Source: Candidatus Peribacteria bacterium (GTDB lineage Bacteria; Patescibacteriota; Gracilibacteria; Peribacterales; Peribacteraceae). Taken from it: a DNA stretch of 64,000 nt. Below, one piece after another: positions 32,884 through 42,062 of this stretch (the first letter of the stretch is position 1; every line of letters begins with the position of its first letter). The notes beneath the pieces are model-generated. The model saw only the letters and a program-made list of their open reading frames with translations, did no database searches and was not told the origin of the DNA. The stretch lies in contig JACKFU010000001.1 of the NCBI GenBank assembly GCA_020632295.1, positions 1-64,000 of the forward strand, read 5' to 3'. A program made the position numbers and the translations under genes.

Positions 32884-33498
32884 ATGACACGTTACTATCT
32901 CCTCCTTGGCACGGTCGCCGCATCCGTCGCAACGATGGTAGCCGTTGTCATTGTAACAGATCCAACACCAGGGCTGCATATGAGTGCACCGGTCACAGAG
33001 GATCCTTACACAAATGATGAAGATCTCGGAGCACCCGTTGAGAGTTACGAGAGCGAAAGTATGGAATACAAAATTACCTATCCCGGTACGTGGAACTTTG
33101 ATGATTCCAAGACAACACTCAACGGACACATTCTGACCGATCCTTCTGAGCATGTCGTCATTATTATTACCGAAACAGAAAACGAAAAACTGCTGACAGT
33201 AGAGGGAACCAAGGCTATCGCAGACAGTCTCCAGGAATCACTGAAATATGATTCAGCATTTACCCTACAATCGTTTCAAGAGTTTTCTTGGAGAGGCCAT
33301 CACACTCTGTTTACCGAAGGTGAGAGACTCATTGGAAACGACATGTACCACGTTAGCGAATACAACATTGTCCGTAGCGACCATACGAGCATGCTTAATG
33401 TAAGCATTACCACCAAAAAAAATCTCGAAGAGCTCTACGAAAAGCCAATTCAGCAGATTCTCGATTCACTGGAGGTTTGCCATGATATGCTGCTATGA
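32884..33498 (+). CDS. Secreted PsbP-like hypothetical protein (204 aa)
   Basis: An N-terminal membrane/signal helix (YYLLLGTVAASVATMVAVVIV), an acidic linker, then YESESMEYKITYPGTWNFDDSKTT, the opening of PsbP/Mog1-like domains, continuing with ISVTTKKNLEELYEKPIQQILDSL-type elements at the end. A similar domain is fused to SLH repeats in the broken gene at 40-41.2 kb. It overlaps the SLH gene downstream (4 nt). Confidence 0.6.
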   Translation: MTRYYLLLGTVAASVATMVAVVIVTDPTPGLHMSAPVTEDPYTNDEDLGAPVESYESESMEYKITYPGTWNFDDSKTTLNGHILTDPSEHVVIIITETENEKLLTVEGTKAIADSLQESLKYDSAFTLQSFQEFSWRGHHTLFTEGERLIGNDMYHVSEYNIVRSDHTSMLNVSITTKKNLEELYEKPIQQILDSLEVCHDMLL

Positions 33499-34466
33499 TG
33501 GAGCCCATGGCTCCTCGCGTGATCCTTGGACTTCTCCTCCTTGCCAGTATGGCATTTATTTCGTCGTACTCGCTTGGTGCAAATAACTTGGCAGGTCTTC
33601 GTGGTATCGAAATTCGGCCGTACGGGGACTTTACCATCGACCCAGGCGAGTCGCTTTTGATGACTATCGAAGGAGACTACGCAACCTACACTGTCCCCGT
33701 GCGCGGTGCATGGCGCATCACCGGTGGCGAAGAATATGGGTGGCTGACTGCGCGCTGTGATGCGAGTAAGAGCTGTGAGTTTCAGGCGGGTGACTACGGA
33801 GGTGAGGTAACAATTTATGTTGATGCCAATGGCCTCTCCGATGAGCAGACCATTCATATTCGAAAGCCTGCAGCACCGAAGCCTGTGAAAAACCCTTTCA
33901 GTGATGCAATCCCCGACTGGGCTGGAGAGCCGATTGTAGAGCTAAAAAATAGAAGTATTCTCCGTGGATACGATGATGGTCGCTACGGTGCTGGCGAGCT
34001 CTTAACACGAGGGCAACTTCTTACCATCTTCTATCGAACGCTTGTGAGTCTCCACGCGATTCAACCGGTCTCTTGCCAGCAGGTATACAAAGATGTTCCT
34101 GCGGGACACTACGCCTTTGATGCAGCATGTGCTTTCCGTAAAAACGGATGGATGGATTCGCTCTCTACTCTGAGCCCAGATGAGCCTGTGAGCCGAGGGG
34201 AAACTGCATCTCTTCTGAATCGAGCAATCGGCAGTACGCTTCTGAAAGCAAAAAACAAAAGCCTGGCTGACGTCATAGACAGTGGGCAGGTCTTTAGCGA
34301 CGTTCCCGTCTCGCATCCGTACTTCATTGATACAGCAGTAACACGTACTGTAGGGCTCATGAAGGGAAACCCGGATAGGACCTTTGGGCCGGAAAAGACC
34401 CTCAATCGTGCCGAGGCAGCGACGATATTTTATCGCGTAATCCAGGGGGGTTCTTCCACCCTATAG
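33495..34466 (+). CDS. SLH-domain surface protein
   Basis: 323 residues. Signal peptide (VILGLLLLASMAFISSYSLGA), then a beta domain (40-130) with EIRPYGDFTIDPGESLLMTIEG, then three S-layer homology motifs: IVELKNRSILRGYDDGRYGAGELLTRGQLL, YKDVPAGHYAFDAACAFRKNGWM and FSDVPVSHPYFIDTAVTRTVGLMKG...LNRAEAATIFYRV. SLH domains anchor proteins to cell-wall polysaccharide. It precedes the large toxin-like proteins and may be part of their surface context. The 3' end lies in the beginning of the 2.8-kb repeat. Confidence 0.85.
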   Translation: MMEPMAPRVILGLLLLASMAFISSYSLGANNLAGLRGIEIRPYGDFTIDPGESLLMTIEGDYATYTVPVRGAWRITGGEEYGWLTARCDASKSCEFQAGDYGGEVTIYVDANGLSDEQTIHIRKPAAPKPVKNPFSDAIPDWAGEPIVELKNRSILRGYDDGRYGAGELLTRGQLLTIFYRTLVSLHAIQPVSCQQVYKDVPAGHYAFDAACAFRKNGWMDSLSTLSPDEPVSRGETASLLNRAIGSTLLKAKNKSLADVIDSGQVFSDVPVSHPYFIDTAVTRTVGLMKGNPDRTFGPEKTLNRAEAATIFYRVIQGGSSTL

Positions 34467-34477
34467 AACCGACTTTT

Positions 34478-34500
34478 TGGCTTCTGTAAGCCATTTTTTT
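34478..34500 (+). terminator. Rho-independent terminator after the SLH gene
   Basis: TGGCTT CTGT AAGCCA followed by seven T. A second hairpin, GGTTCT...AGAACC, lies just upstream (34449-34470) inside the SLH gene end. The same pair of hairpins is duplicated at 43115-43166. Confidence 0.8.
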
Positions 34501-34589
34501 GATGTTGCCTTTTTGAGGTGTTTCCAGCGATATGGTCGGAAGAGGTGGGGTGTTGTTTGATGGTGGCATAGTTTTTCCCCTCTCGCTGT

Positions 34590-36293
34590 ATGAAGAAACT
34601 TGGACGACAGCTCGCTCTTGAACAACTGGAAGACCGCCACATGATGGCAGGAGATATCCTGACATTTGATGGCATACTCGAGGATACAGGGTTTTCTGTT
34701 CGCGAAACGCTGTACCATGATGTACGGGAGAATATTGTCGATGGTGCACTGCAGATGGATGAATCTGTGCTCTACGTAAGTCAGGAGGAATATGTTCCTT
34801 CGGAGGATCGACCAGTGACATTTGAAGCAGACATTACGATCAAGTCAAATCAGCTAAATGGAATGCTTGTTGCCATGCGATCGGATGGGGAGACGGTTGG
34901 TCAGTATCAAACAGAGTTACGTAATGGTCTAACATTTACGATAGAACCAACGGGGATGAGTATCTACGATTATAACGTTGATGGAGGAGAATACATTGGT
35001 GGTGGGTACAACCACTTTCGTCAGGAGCTTGAGCGAGACAAGGTCTATCACCTTGTGATGGTTGATACGGGTTCCTCTGTTCGGGGTGCGTTGTATGATG
35101 GAGAGACAGAAATTACCTCTATTGAAGGAGATACCCATAACGCAATTCACGGCGGGAAGATTATCTTGCGCCCACAGGGACGACTCGGGCGACTAACGGG
35201 GACAATGGATAATGTGCAGATATCGCAGGGAGAGGAGGAAGAGGAGGAAGTTCACGAAGAGGCTGTTGATACGGTGTTTGCCGACATCGGTTCCGTACTC
35301 GATGATGTAGAACTTCCAGCGCCAGAAGCAGTGACGATTGCTGTCGAGGGCGACACGCCCGAGCAGCGACTGCTTGCCTTTCAGCAAAAGGTGCTTACCC
35401 TGCAGCAACAGATTGATGCACTGACGCTTGAGAAAGTCGACCTGGAGACAGACCATACTAGGCAACAAGCACTGTACGATGAAGCACAGGAGTTGATGAA
35501 ACAGGCGCAGGAGGTGATGGAGGAATATGATCGGCAACATGACCCCGAGGCCCTAAAGGTTGCGCCTTCGTTTCGGGTCGATGCCGATCGGTTTACGCCA
35601 CACTTCTTTGTCTCGTATGCCGATGTCCCTGCTGGGTATTCATTACAGTTTGCCGGTGATAATGTGTATTCGCTTTCAGGTTCTTCTGGGAGAGCAACTA
35701 TCAATTACCTGCCACGACCATGGAACCATACCTACTTCGATTTGGATCTTCTGGATGCAAACGGGGTGAAGGTAAAGACCATTACCCGCGTGAAGATTGC
35801 CGGAGGACGGGTGAGTCGTGTTGGTTCGCTGCATCAGTCGTATACGCTCAATGACCTTGCTGTTGCTGAGGAGATTCCAGAAGATCAGGTGATTTCGGAT
35901 GCAGCCCATGCAGAAGCTATAACGCAGAACAATGATGCAGAGTGTGCAATGCTCGAAGCAGAGTCTGCAATGACTGCACTGGATAGTTCGATTGCAGACC
36001 TTGCGTCGCAAATCCACGCACTAGAGCGGGAGCAGATTCCGTATAACAGGATGTTTGTTTCTCCTATTGAGGATATTCGTGATGTGCGAGAGCGAGGAAT
36101 GTTTGTGATTAAGTACATGAGTAATCAGCCACAGACATACGTTGAAGTTGCCCTGGGACAACCAAACAATGTGATTATTCGTGAGACGATGAATCATCCA
36201 GGAGGAACGAGTGATACAGAGTTCGTTGCTGATATTCGTCGCCATGCAGGAGGCAGTGGGGAGCGGAAAAGTGATGATAACGATGTACAGTGA
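34590..36293 (+). pseudogene. Large surface toxin-like protein 1, N-terminal fragment
   Basis: 567 codons. It begins KLGRQLALEQLEDRHMMAGD, like the N-terminal LEPR-type motif of planctomycete surface proteins. Then come a LamG-like jelly-roll domain (about 25-215), an acidic EEEEEVHEE linker, a coiled coil (about 265-325) and an Ig-like part (VDADRFTPHFFVSYADVPAGYSLQF). The intact paralogue at 43256-46918 continues in the same order. Here an extra G in AGTGGGGAGCGG near 36260 shifts the frame, and the protein ends early. Either a real mutation or a sequencing error in a homopolymer. Confidence 0.75.
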
Positions 36294-36756
36294 TGATACG
36301 AAGGAAGAGGTACTCGATGCATTTACCGGAAGCTACAACGGCACAACAGAGACGGTTGCTGGGGAGAGTAATGGGCAGTGGGGGCAGCTTGAGACTGGTC
36401 GCATTGTGGAGAGTCCTCTTGCACCGTCGATGTCTGTCCTGCGTATGAGTGGCCCAATGGTCACGATTGCCGCCCAGACACCATACGACTACACAACATT
36501 TGAGCTGGATGGTGGTGGGTTCTTCTCAGAAGGTGCTCTGGATAGCGAAGGGGGTTCTCCGTATCAGTCACGGATGTTTGTGATGAATGGGGATATGAAG
36601 AGTGGTGACTATCAGCTGCATATGAAAGATGGTATGAACCGACGTGATATCGCTACCATGACGTTCCACTGGGATAGAGAGAGTAAGAAGCTGAGTCTCG
36701 TGGGTGATAACCACAGATTGACGCACTTGCAAGTGGAGAGTTTGATGATGAGGTGA
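36254..36756 (+). pseudogene. Large surface toxin-like protein 1, middle fragment
   Basis: Out of frame with both flanking fragments. It encodes GSGKVMITMYSDDTKEEVLDAFTGSY and FELDGGGFFSEGALDSEGG, matching residues about 550-700 of the paralogue at 43256-46918. A one-base deletion near 36715 (AACCACAGATTGACGCAC against AACCAGCAGATTGCAGCAC) ends it. The next fragment resumes the paralogous frame at 36753. Confidence 0.7.
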
Positions 36757-38138
36757 CGGTAGCACAGCGGCAGATTGATCACATTGCTGCACTTGATTCG
36801 ATTGATGTTGAGTTCTGGTCTTTGCGTAACGTACAGCGAGACCGTCTGTACAGGGCCTCTACGTTTACGAAGACAGACAGCGAGTGGGAAAAGGCAGAAC
36901 TTACCTTCCCTATTCCTGGCCATCCAGACCGTAATGGCATCTTCCACCAGGGACTTGCTGCATGGGAGGGGGCAATTGGAGAACTACTGGAGGTTGGTGT
37001 AGATCGTATTCTCAGTACCTTGCACGGTGAATCGCAACGTAAAGCGCGTGAAGAATTTGACCAAGCCTACACTCGCATTTGGCCAGGGCGCTATCTGCGG
37101 GAATTCGCCGCAGACTTTCATGTCGATGTCCCTGCAGTTGATGCACTCTTTACGGAAGCAACCCGCATCACGCTCGAACGCAACCAAATGCTGCATGACG
37201 CACAGTCGAAGAATGAGCAGATGATTAAGCGGGATGTGTATTTGGCGAATTTGAAGGTGCAAGAATCTGATGGACCTGGTTTTGGAGGTGGCGGCCTTCG
37301 TGTTGGTGAATTCGAAAGAGGATTGCGTGACCTTGCTCGTCGCTTTGGAGCAGGAAGCCCTGAATACCAGCTCTTCCTAGCCGAACACAAAATTCCCTAC
37401 TTAGGGGATACACCGGTAGTACTTAGTGATATGAGTGTTGAGACATCGCAATTTATCTTTGGGCAAGAGCTTCTAAAAGTACTCAACCAAAATGACTGGG
37501 CAAGTATTATAAGGAAACAATTTGAAAGTAATAATACTGCTCAAGCAAGCGTAAACAATGAATCCACACCTATCTTTACTTGGGTAGAACAGGAAGTAGA
37601 AACTTCCTCATACTATGTCAGCCGTCCATTAGCATTTCCTGGACTAGGTAGAGTCGCCTCTCATAACTTCATTGTGACTGATGCTAAATATCTGGGAGAT
37701 CCTGATGCAACAGTATTTTCATTTGGACACAATGATTCTGGTGACTTAGGAATGGTAGACTACTGCACCATCAATTCTTCTTCAGGTTCAACACATCTTG
37801 CTGATAGAAATGCGTGGCTTTCGCTAAAGGATAACTCTGATGGCAAAATCAAATTTAAGAAAATTAATGCTAGTAGCGAAAAGGTAAGAACAACTGCATT
37901 CTCAGTAATTGAAGACGATGACTATGCAATGTTCTCGGGCCTATTCGGTGTGAATAGCAACTCTGCTGCGCATGCTGTAGCAAACCACTTTGAAATAGAA
38001 GTTAAAGACCCTAGCCTAAGACTAGCTCCAGGAGCAGGAAATTCTGATAAGATACGTTTTGGCTTCTTTGTAAGAGAAAATGGATGCGGCTCAGGTATTC
38101 ATTTCAAAGAAGATTTAGATTCTAACCCCATCTTCTGA
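36753..38138 (+). CDS. Large surface toxin-like protein 1, C-terminal fragment with papain-like candidate toxin
   Basis: 461 codons. The first ~150 match the paralogue (AQRQIDHIAALDSIDVEFWSL...ATRITLERNQMLHDAQSKN). The region after MLHDAQSKNEQMIKRDVYLANL is different. The C-terminal ~170 residues have a His segment VASHNFIVTDAKYLGDPDATVFSFG and a late NSNSAAHAVANHF, the order of permuted papain-like (NlpC/LRAT-like) domains but with Ser at the expected Cys. I take it as a candidate effector domain. Its stop overlaps the start of a small membrane protein gene, as toxin and immunity genes do. Whether it is expressed as part of a full-length protein is doubtful because of the upstream frameshifts. 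Confidence 0.6.
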   Translation: MTVAQRQIDHIAALDSIDVEFWSLRNVQRDRLYRASTFTKTDSEWEKAELTFPIPGHPDRNGIFHQGLAAWEGAIGELLEVGVDRILSTLHGESQRKAREEFDQAYTRIWPGRYLREFAADFHVDVPAVDALFTEATRITLERNQMLHDAQSKNEQMIKRDVYLANLKVQESDGPGFGGGGLRVGEFERGLRDLARRFGAGSPEYQLFLAEHKIPYLGDTPVVLSDMSVETSQFIFGQELLKVLNQNDWASIIRKQFESNNTAQASVNNESTPIFTWVEQEVETSSYYVSRPLAFPGLGRVASHNFIVTDAKYLGDPDATVFSFGHNDSGDLGMVDYCTINSSSGSTHLADRNAWLSLKDNSDGKIKFKKINASSEKVRTTAFSVIEDDDYAMFSGLFGVNSNSAAHAVANHFEIEVKDPSLRLAPGAGNSDKIRFGFFVRENGCGSGIHFKEDLDSNPIF

Positions 38139-38494
38139 TGACAAAGTTTACACTCGATACTTTAGGGAAAATAGTGAAAGTTCTCATATTCCCTTTCTTC
38201 TTTTTTATATCTTTCATTGCAGGAGCAATAGTTATCGGAATTATGAGCCACTCATTTGAAAAAAATTTTTATGAGTCAGTTGCATCTATAGCAATCGCGA
38301 CTGTTTATGTAGCTCCAATCGCATTTACTCTGCTGGCATTCATAAGTTTAATTTTTCTTAAATTTTTAAATAAAATGCACATATTAGCAAACGACAGTTT
38401 TCTACTGCTTTGGGGATGCTTAATGGGAATAACAACACTATCTTTATTCTTTGCTATAGAAAAAATTGAAAGTGTCCTATTTTATCTTTTTTAA
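38138..38494 (+). CDS. Candidate immunity protein 1, small membrane protein (118 aa)
   Basis: Three hydrophobic helices (VLIFPFFFFISFIAGAIVIGI, VASIAIATVYVAPIAFTLLAFISLIF, FLLLWGCLMGITTLSLFFAI). ATG overlaps the toxin-like stop (TGATG). No family recognised. Position, size, membrane location and AT-rich composition match those of immunity genes in polymorphic toxin loci; the role is inferred from context alone. Confidence 0.5.
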   Translation: MTKFTLDTLGKIVKVLIFPFFFFISFIAGAIVIGIMSHSFEKNFYESVASIAIATVYVAPIAFTLLAFISLIFLKFLNKMHILANDSFLLLWGCLMGITTLSLFFAIEKIESVLFYLF

Positions 38495-38579
38495 TTTCTT
38501 CTATGAACCCTGTTGGCAAAAATATAAGAGTTTCATTAGCTCTCCTCCTCACCCTCCCCCCTCTCCCTCTCCATCATTA

Positions 38580-39356
38580 ATGTCAGCTCCATCTGTTAAA
38601 AGCGGCATCTACCTCATGAAAATGAGTATCATGCTCCACGATGCACAGTCGAAGAATGTGCAGATGATTAAGAGGGATGTGACTCGAGCTTTAATAAAAC
38701 AAAAAGAAGATCCCAATTTCTCACTCGGAGCAGGGGGTATTGGCGCACTAGAAAGCGAACTTCGTTCTGTTGCTCTCAAACATGGCGCTGGCAGTGCTGA
38801 GTATACTGCTGTCCTTGCGCAGCATGGCATTGTGAAGAGTGATCAGAGTGTTGAGGTTCTTGTGCAGAAAACTATTGCTGATCGTGTTGTGGAGAGGTTG
38901 AGTGAGCGACTCAAAACCATGAGTCTTGAAGAACGTGCTCAAGCGCGAGGGCTACTGCGATTACAGCAACAGGGAAGGTTGGATGAGTATTTTGCTTCGC
39001 TGTTTAGTGGGAAGGGTAATGCGGAGTTGGACAGTGAACTGGAGGTAAATAATGGAGGTTATGAGATTTACTATCTTGTCGATAATCAATCAGTTAACGG
39101 AGCAGGTCATGCAGCAATGATTATGGGGTCAGAAGAAGAAGGCTGGCACTATTTTGCCTTTGGCAAAGGAGCCACCGGAGAAAATGGGGCGACAACATGG
39201 CAGGACTGGGTTACAACCAATGGGAACATGGATGCTAGATATTTTCCCACACTTAATGAAGCTAAAATAGAACTAAATCGATATTCACACTCAATAAAAT
39301 GGAATGTTGATGTTTGCATGCAAGAGATGCATTTAAAACAGCAACTGGGTTTATAG
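38580..39356 (+). CDS. Orphan toxin cassette A, first part (His half of a papain-like domain)
   Basis: 258 codons from ATG 38580 (MSAPSVKSGIYLMKMSIMLHD). Residues 8-148 repeat the junction region of the large protein (HDAQSKNVQMIKRDVTRALIKQKEDPNF...LFSGKGNA), identical in large part to 43256-46918 and to cassette B. Then a new domain: YEIYYLVDNQSVNGAGHAAMIMGSEEEGWHYFAFG, resembling the His part of papain-like toxin domains. It stops at a TAG (39354). The next in-frame stretch carries the Cys half, so the amber codon splits the domain. A signal-peptide-like frame lies upstream in another frame. Confidence 0.65.
   Translation: MSAPSVKSGIYLMKMSIMLHDAQSKNVQMIKRDVTRALIKQKEDPNFSLGAGGIGALESELRSVALKHGAGSAEYTAVLAQHGIVKSDQSVEVLVQKTIADRVVERLSERLKTMSLEERAQARGLLRLQQQGRLDEYFASLFSGKGNAELDSELEVNNGGYEIYYLVDNQSVNGAGHAAMIMGSEEEGWHYFAFGKGATGENGATTWQDWVTTNGNMDARYFPTLNEAKIELNRYSHSIKWNVDVCMQEMHLKQQLGL
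38603..39023 (+). repeat. 421-bp cassette repeat, copy 1
   Basis: Starts CGGCATCTACCTCATGAA and ends GTGGGAAGGGTAATGCG. The same 421-bp unit (with scattered changes) is at 47391-47811. About 280 bp of it also occurs inside the large gene at 45829-46110. It is the shared junction segment joining different C-terminal domains. Confidence 0.85.
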
Positions 39357-39551
39357 AGTTCTATGGGTCGTATATCTCATGGAAATGTAAAAGAAATATA
39401 TTTCCCTGTTGGTCATAACTGTGACGACATTGCTGTGGCTATTATTGAGTCCGCTTGGGTTGAATTAGATGATAAACTTAGGCCTAATATGTCATATCTG
39501 AATTTTGTAGAGTCTGGATATGAACCTACATCCTGGAAAACTCTCCAATAA
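39357..39551 (+). pseudogene. Orphan toxin cassette A, second part (Cys half after an in-frame TAG)
   Basis: Continues the reading frame of 38580-39356 after the TAG, with an internal ATG at 39363. It encodes ISHGNVKEIYFPVGHNCDDIAVAIIESAW, in which the NCDD segment matches the nucleophile region of papain-like domains whose His precedes the Cys. Together with the first part it gives an apparently complete catalytic pair. Either a nonsense mutation silenced the toxin, or there is readthrough; the former is simpler. Confidence 0.6.
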
Positions 39552-39613
39552 TATTATGCAACCCTCTATTTTTTCAAAATGATACCTATAAATAAACGAA
39601 AAATGCATGGCTT

Positions 39614-40001
39614 ATGCTACAAACAGCTATGGCATGCTTATTTACGATGCATTTATTATCTACAAATGCTGGGCGGTATTTGGGTACACTTATTTTGGTT
39701 ACATGGGCTTTTATCTGGTTTCCAGTAGTTCTAAGCTACATTGGTTCTTTTTGCTCCTCTGTACAAAAGAGTTTGTTAAGCTGACTAAAGGATTGAACTA
39801 TGACCTAAGTATCCTGGCAAAAGATTTTTGCTATTTTTGTTGGAAATTGCATCAGTATTTTTTATTTATCTAAAACAAAAGGATGCCGAAACTCTTGAAT
39901 GGTTTGGAAGTGTATTGATTTTCATAGGGCTGCCTATCCAATTACTACTTATTTGCTTGTTTGAACTTCTTTTTCATATCCACTCTAAGAATAAATCATG
40001 A
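39614..40001 (+). pseudogene. Broken candidate immunity protein (three-helix membrane protein)
   Basis: Three frames must be joined. From ATG 39614: STNAGRYLGTLILVTWAFIWFPVVLSY. Then: LTKGLNYDLSILAKDF. Then: LLFLLEIASVFFIYLKQKDAETLEWFGSVL, ending in SKNKS at the TGA 39999-40001. Shifts fall near TTGTTAAGC and GATTTTTGC runs. The joined product is about 125 residues with three helices, like the immunity-type protein at 38138-38494. Position behind cassette A suggests its former immunity gene. Confidence 0.5.
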
Positions 40002-41254
40002 GGCAATATCTTATTCTCTTTTTTGTTTCACCCTCCCCCTCTCCTCCGTAGAGGCGGCGAAGCCGTCACGCAGAACAGTGATAGAACAGGGGCAGCAACA
40101 ACTGGAGAATGCAGTGCAGCAGAAAGTACAAAATACACAGCAAGCTGGTGCCATTCAGTATTCCCTAAGACCATCCCTCTCCTCAATTATCAATTTGAGC
40201 GACCTGCGCGGGAGGACGAGAAGGACCCTAGTTGGAGTATTAACAATGTTTCGGATACAACATCAGATTTTAGCACCTGGAAGATCTACGACGGCGACTA
40301 CATCGCCATCATCGAAAACAGGCACGAGGAGGATTACTCCATCTTCATTACATCAAAAGATACCACTACCATCGCAACAATTGATGATGTCAAAGCCTAC
40401 TGGGAAAAGATGCAGCGGCAACCAGACCACGATAACGTCTACGAGTACTCGCATCTGCCGTACATTCGGGAGCTCAATATCATCCGCACAGATGACTATG
40501 AATGCTTGGGAAAACCCGCGCTCTTCATCGAGTTTGCCTTCGCCAGCAACTGGAGCAAATTCTGGACGGAGACTGCTGTCATGTTTCCCCATGGCAAGAA
40601 GATCTACACTATCAAGTACCGCAGGAACGCGACAAGCAGGATATGTTTTACCATGTCTTCGAGCATGTCCTTGAGAGTTTCCGCTTCTTAACTCCAGAAC
40701 CATCCTTATAGTTCGTTTAAAGACCTCTCTGCAAACCACCCGCATGCTCGGGCAATTGAGAGACTGAAGGATCTACGGATTATCGGTGGCTATAGTGATG
40801 GCAGCTTTAAGCCCGAAGCACGTATCAACCGTGCGGAGTTCATCAAAATTCTCACGTCAGAACCACTCGTTAATGCAACGGAGCTTGCGACGTGCAATAC
40901 AAAGCAACTGCAGTTTAGCGACGTTCCTGCGGATGTCTGGTACGCACCGCACCTGTGCGTTGCGGTGGAGCGTGGAATGATTAGTGGTTACCCCGACGGC
41001 ACTCTTTCGCGGTGCAAACGAGATTTCGTTTGCTGAAGCTGCTAAAATTGTTAGCACATTCTTTGCAAGAGATGCCGAAAGGGCTACATGGCCTGCCAGC
41101 AGTAGCCTTGGCGGAGGCTGGTATGGGCCATTTATACGATATCTTTCGGATAAACGTGCTATTCCCGTCGAACTCACCACTCCTGCTACCCTGTGACACG
41201 CAGTGTTATGTCAGAAATGATCTACCGCCTCTTCGATAAGATCGATGAGTGAGG
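39998..41254 (+). pseudogene. Broken SLH-domain surface protein with PsbP-like part
   Basis: Several frames together give: a signal peptide (ATG 39998, MRQYLILFF, then LPLSSVEAAKPSRR), a domain FSTWKIYDGDYIAIIENRHEEDYSIFI...YIRELNIIRTDDYECLGKPALFIEF like the secreted protein at 32884-33498, and SLH motifs FKDLSANHPHARAIERLKDLRIIGGYSDGSF and FSDVPADVWYAPHLCVAVERGMISGYPDGT. Frame changes occur near 40050, 40640, 40710 and 41005. It was a wall-anchored protein and is not translatable as assembled. Confidence 0.65.
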
Positions 41255-41515
41255 AATCGCTTTCTACTGAAGATTTTGATCTGTAGAGCAATTTTTTGAA
41301 TACATTTTGTATTCGTTAGAGGCAAATATCCATTCAAACGCGTACTCTATACAGTTATACGGCATTTTTCTCTATTTCTAGGGCTAATCATCGCTCTATG
41401 CCATATTTCATTACAATATTTTGCGATCTCTTGAATAAGATTTGCATTCTTCAAAAGAATATATTATAACACCTTTCCTATTTTTGTCTTTGACGTGTAC
41501 CTTCCTAAGGAAAAT

Positions 41516-42062
41516 ATGTCTGATATGAGCGCTGCCCACTTCAAACTCGAGCACGAAATCTTTATTCTCGACGCTTACCTCAAGGATCCACTCGACCAGA
41601 GTCAGATGGAAAGTTGGACACGCAAGTTTATCGACGCAATTCTCGGAGCTCTACGCATGGGAAGAGCTTGGGCCACTGCAAATTTATCCTGCCCTCGACC
41701 TTCGTGCACCGGGCTGGTCGTTTATTCAGCCAATTACCACAAGCCACATCTCTGGTCACTACTTCGAAAAAACCAGGGCACCACACACATCCGCTTCTGG
41801 ACTGTTATAGTTGTGCCTCCATTAACTGGAAGAAAATTAAGTTAAGGTCTGCGATGAATTTATGCACATGGGCCTGTGGCGAGCGACGTTCATCAATCGT
41901 CAAATTGATGAGGGACAGCGCGATGCCTTCCACATCTCCGGTGAAGGGAAGCATGGTACTCGATGAACCTAGATCTCTTGGATCATAACAAGCATCTTGT
42001 TGCCGCAAGGGCATTTGCAATGAAGGCAGAGGAGGAGCTTGTCAGTTCAAGAGTCACTAATG
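41516..42062 (+). pseudogene. Broken AdoMet-decarboxylase-like (SpeD-like) gene
   Basis: Starts well (AAGGAAAAT then ATG 41516; HFKLEHEIFILDAYLKDPLDQSQ). Pieces in other frames continue: APGWSFIQPITTSHISGHYFEK, HIRFWTVI/LDCYSCASINWKK, and MGLWRATFINRQIDEGQRDAFHISGEG. The TSHISGHYF block and the later D-x-YSC match the Ser cleavage-site region and DxFTC region of SpeD. SpeD makes decarboxylated AdoMet for polyamine synthesis. At least three frameshifts. It ends at the start of the DHS-like gene. Confidence 0.5.

Larger units (their letters stand above)
34447..37232 (+). repeat. 2.8-kb repeat, copy 1 (N-terminal part of the toxin-like protein)
   Basis: Near-identical to 43113-45871, starting before the shared terminator hairpin and running to the MLHDAQSKN junction. 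Short stretches (around 36050-36260) are more diverged. After the junction the two copies have unrelated sequence. Confidence 0.85.

Noticed and set aside
39607..39873. 88-codon frame in the region behind cassette A
   Set aside because: Only its middle part fits the reconstructed membrane protein; the frame as a whole is a by-product of the frameshifts and is covered by the pseudogene entry.
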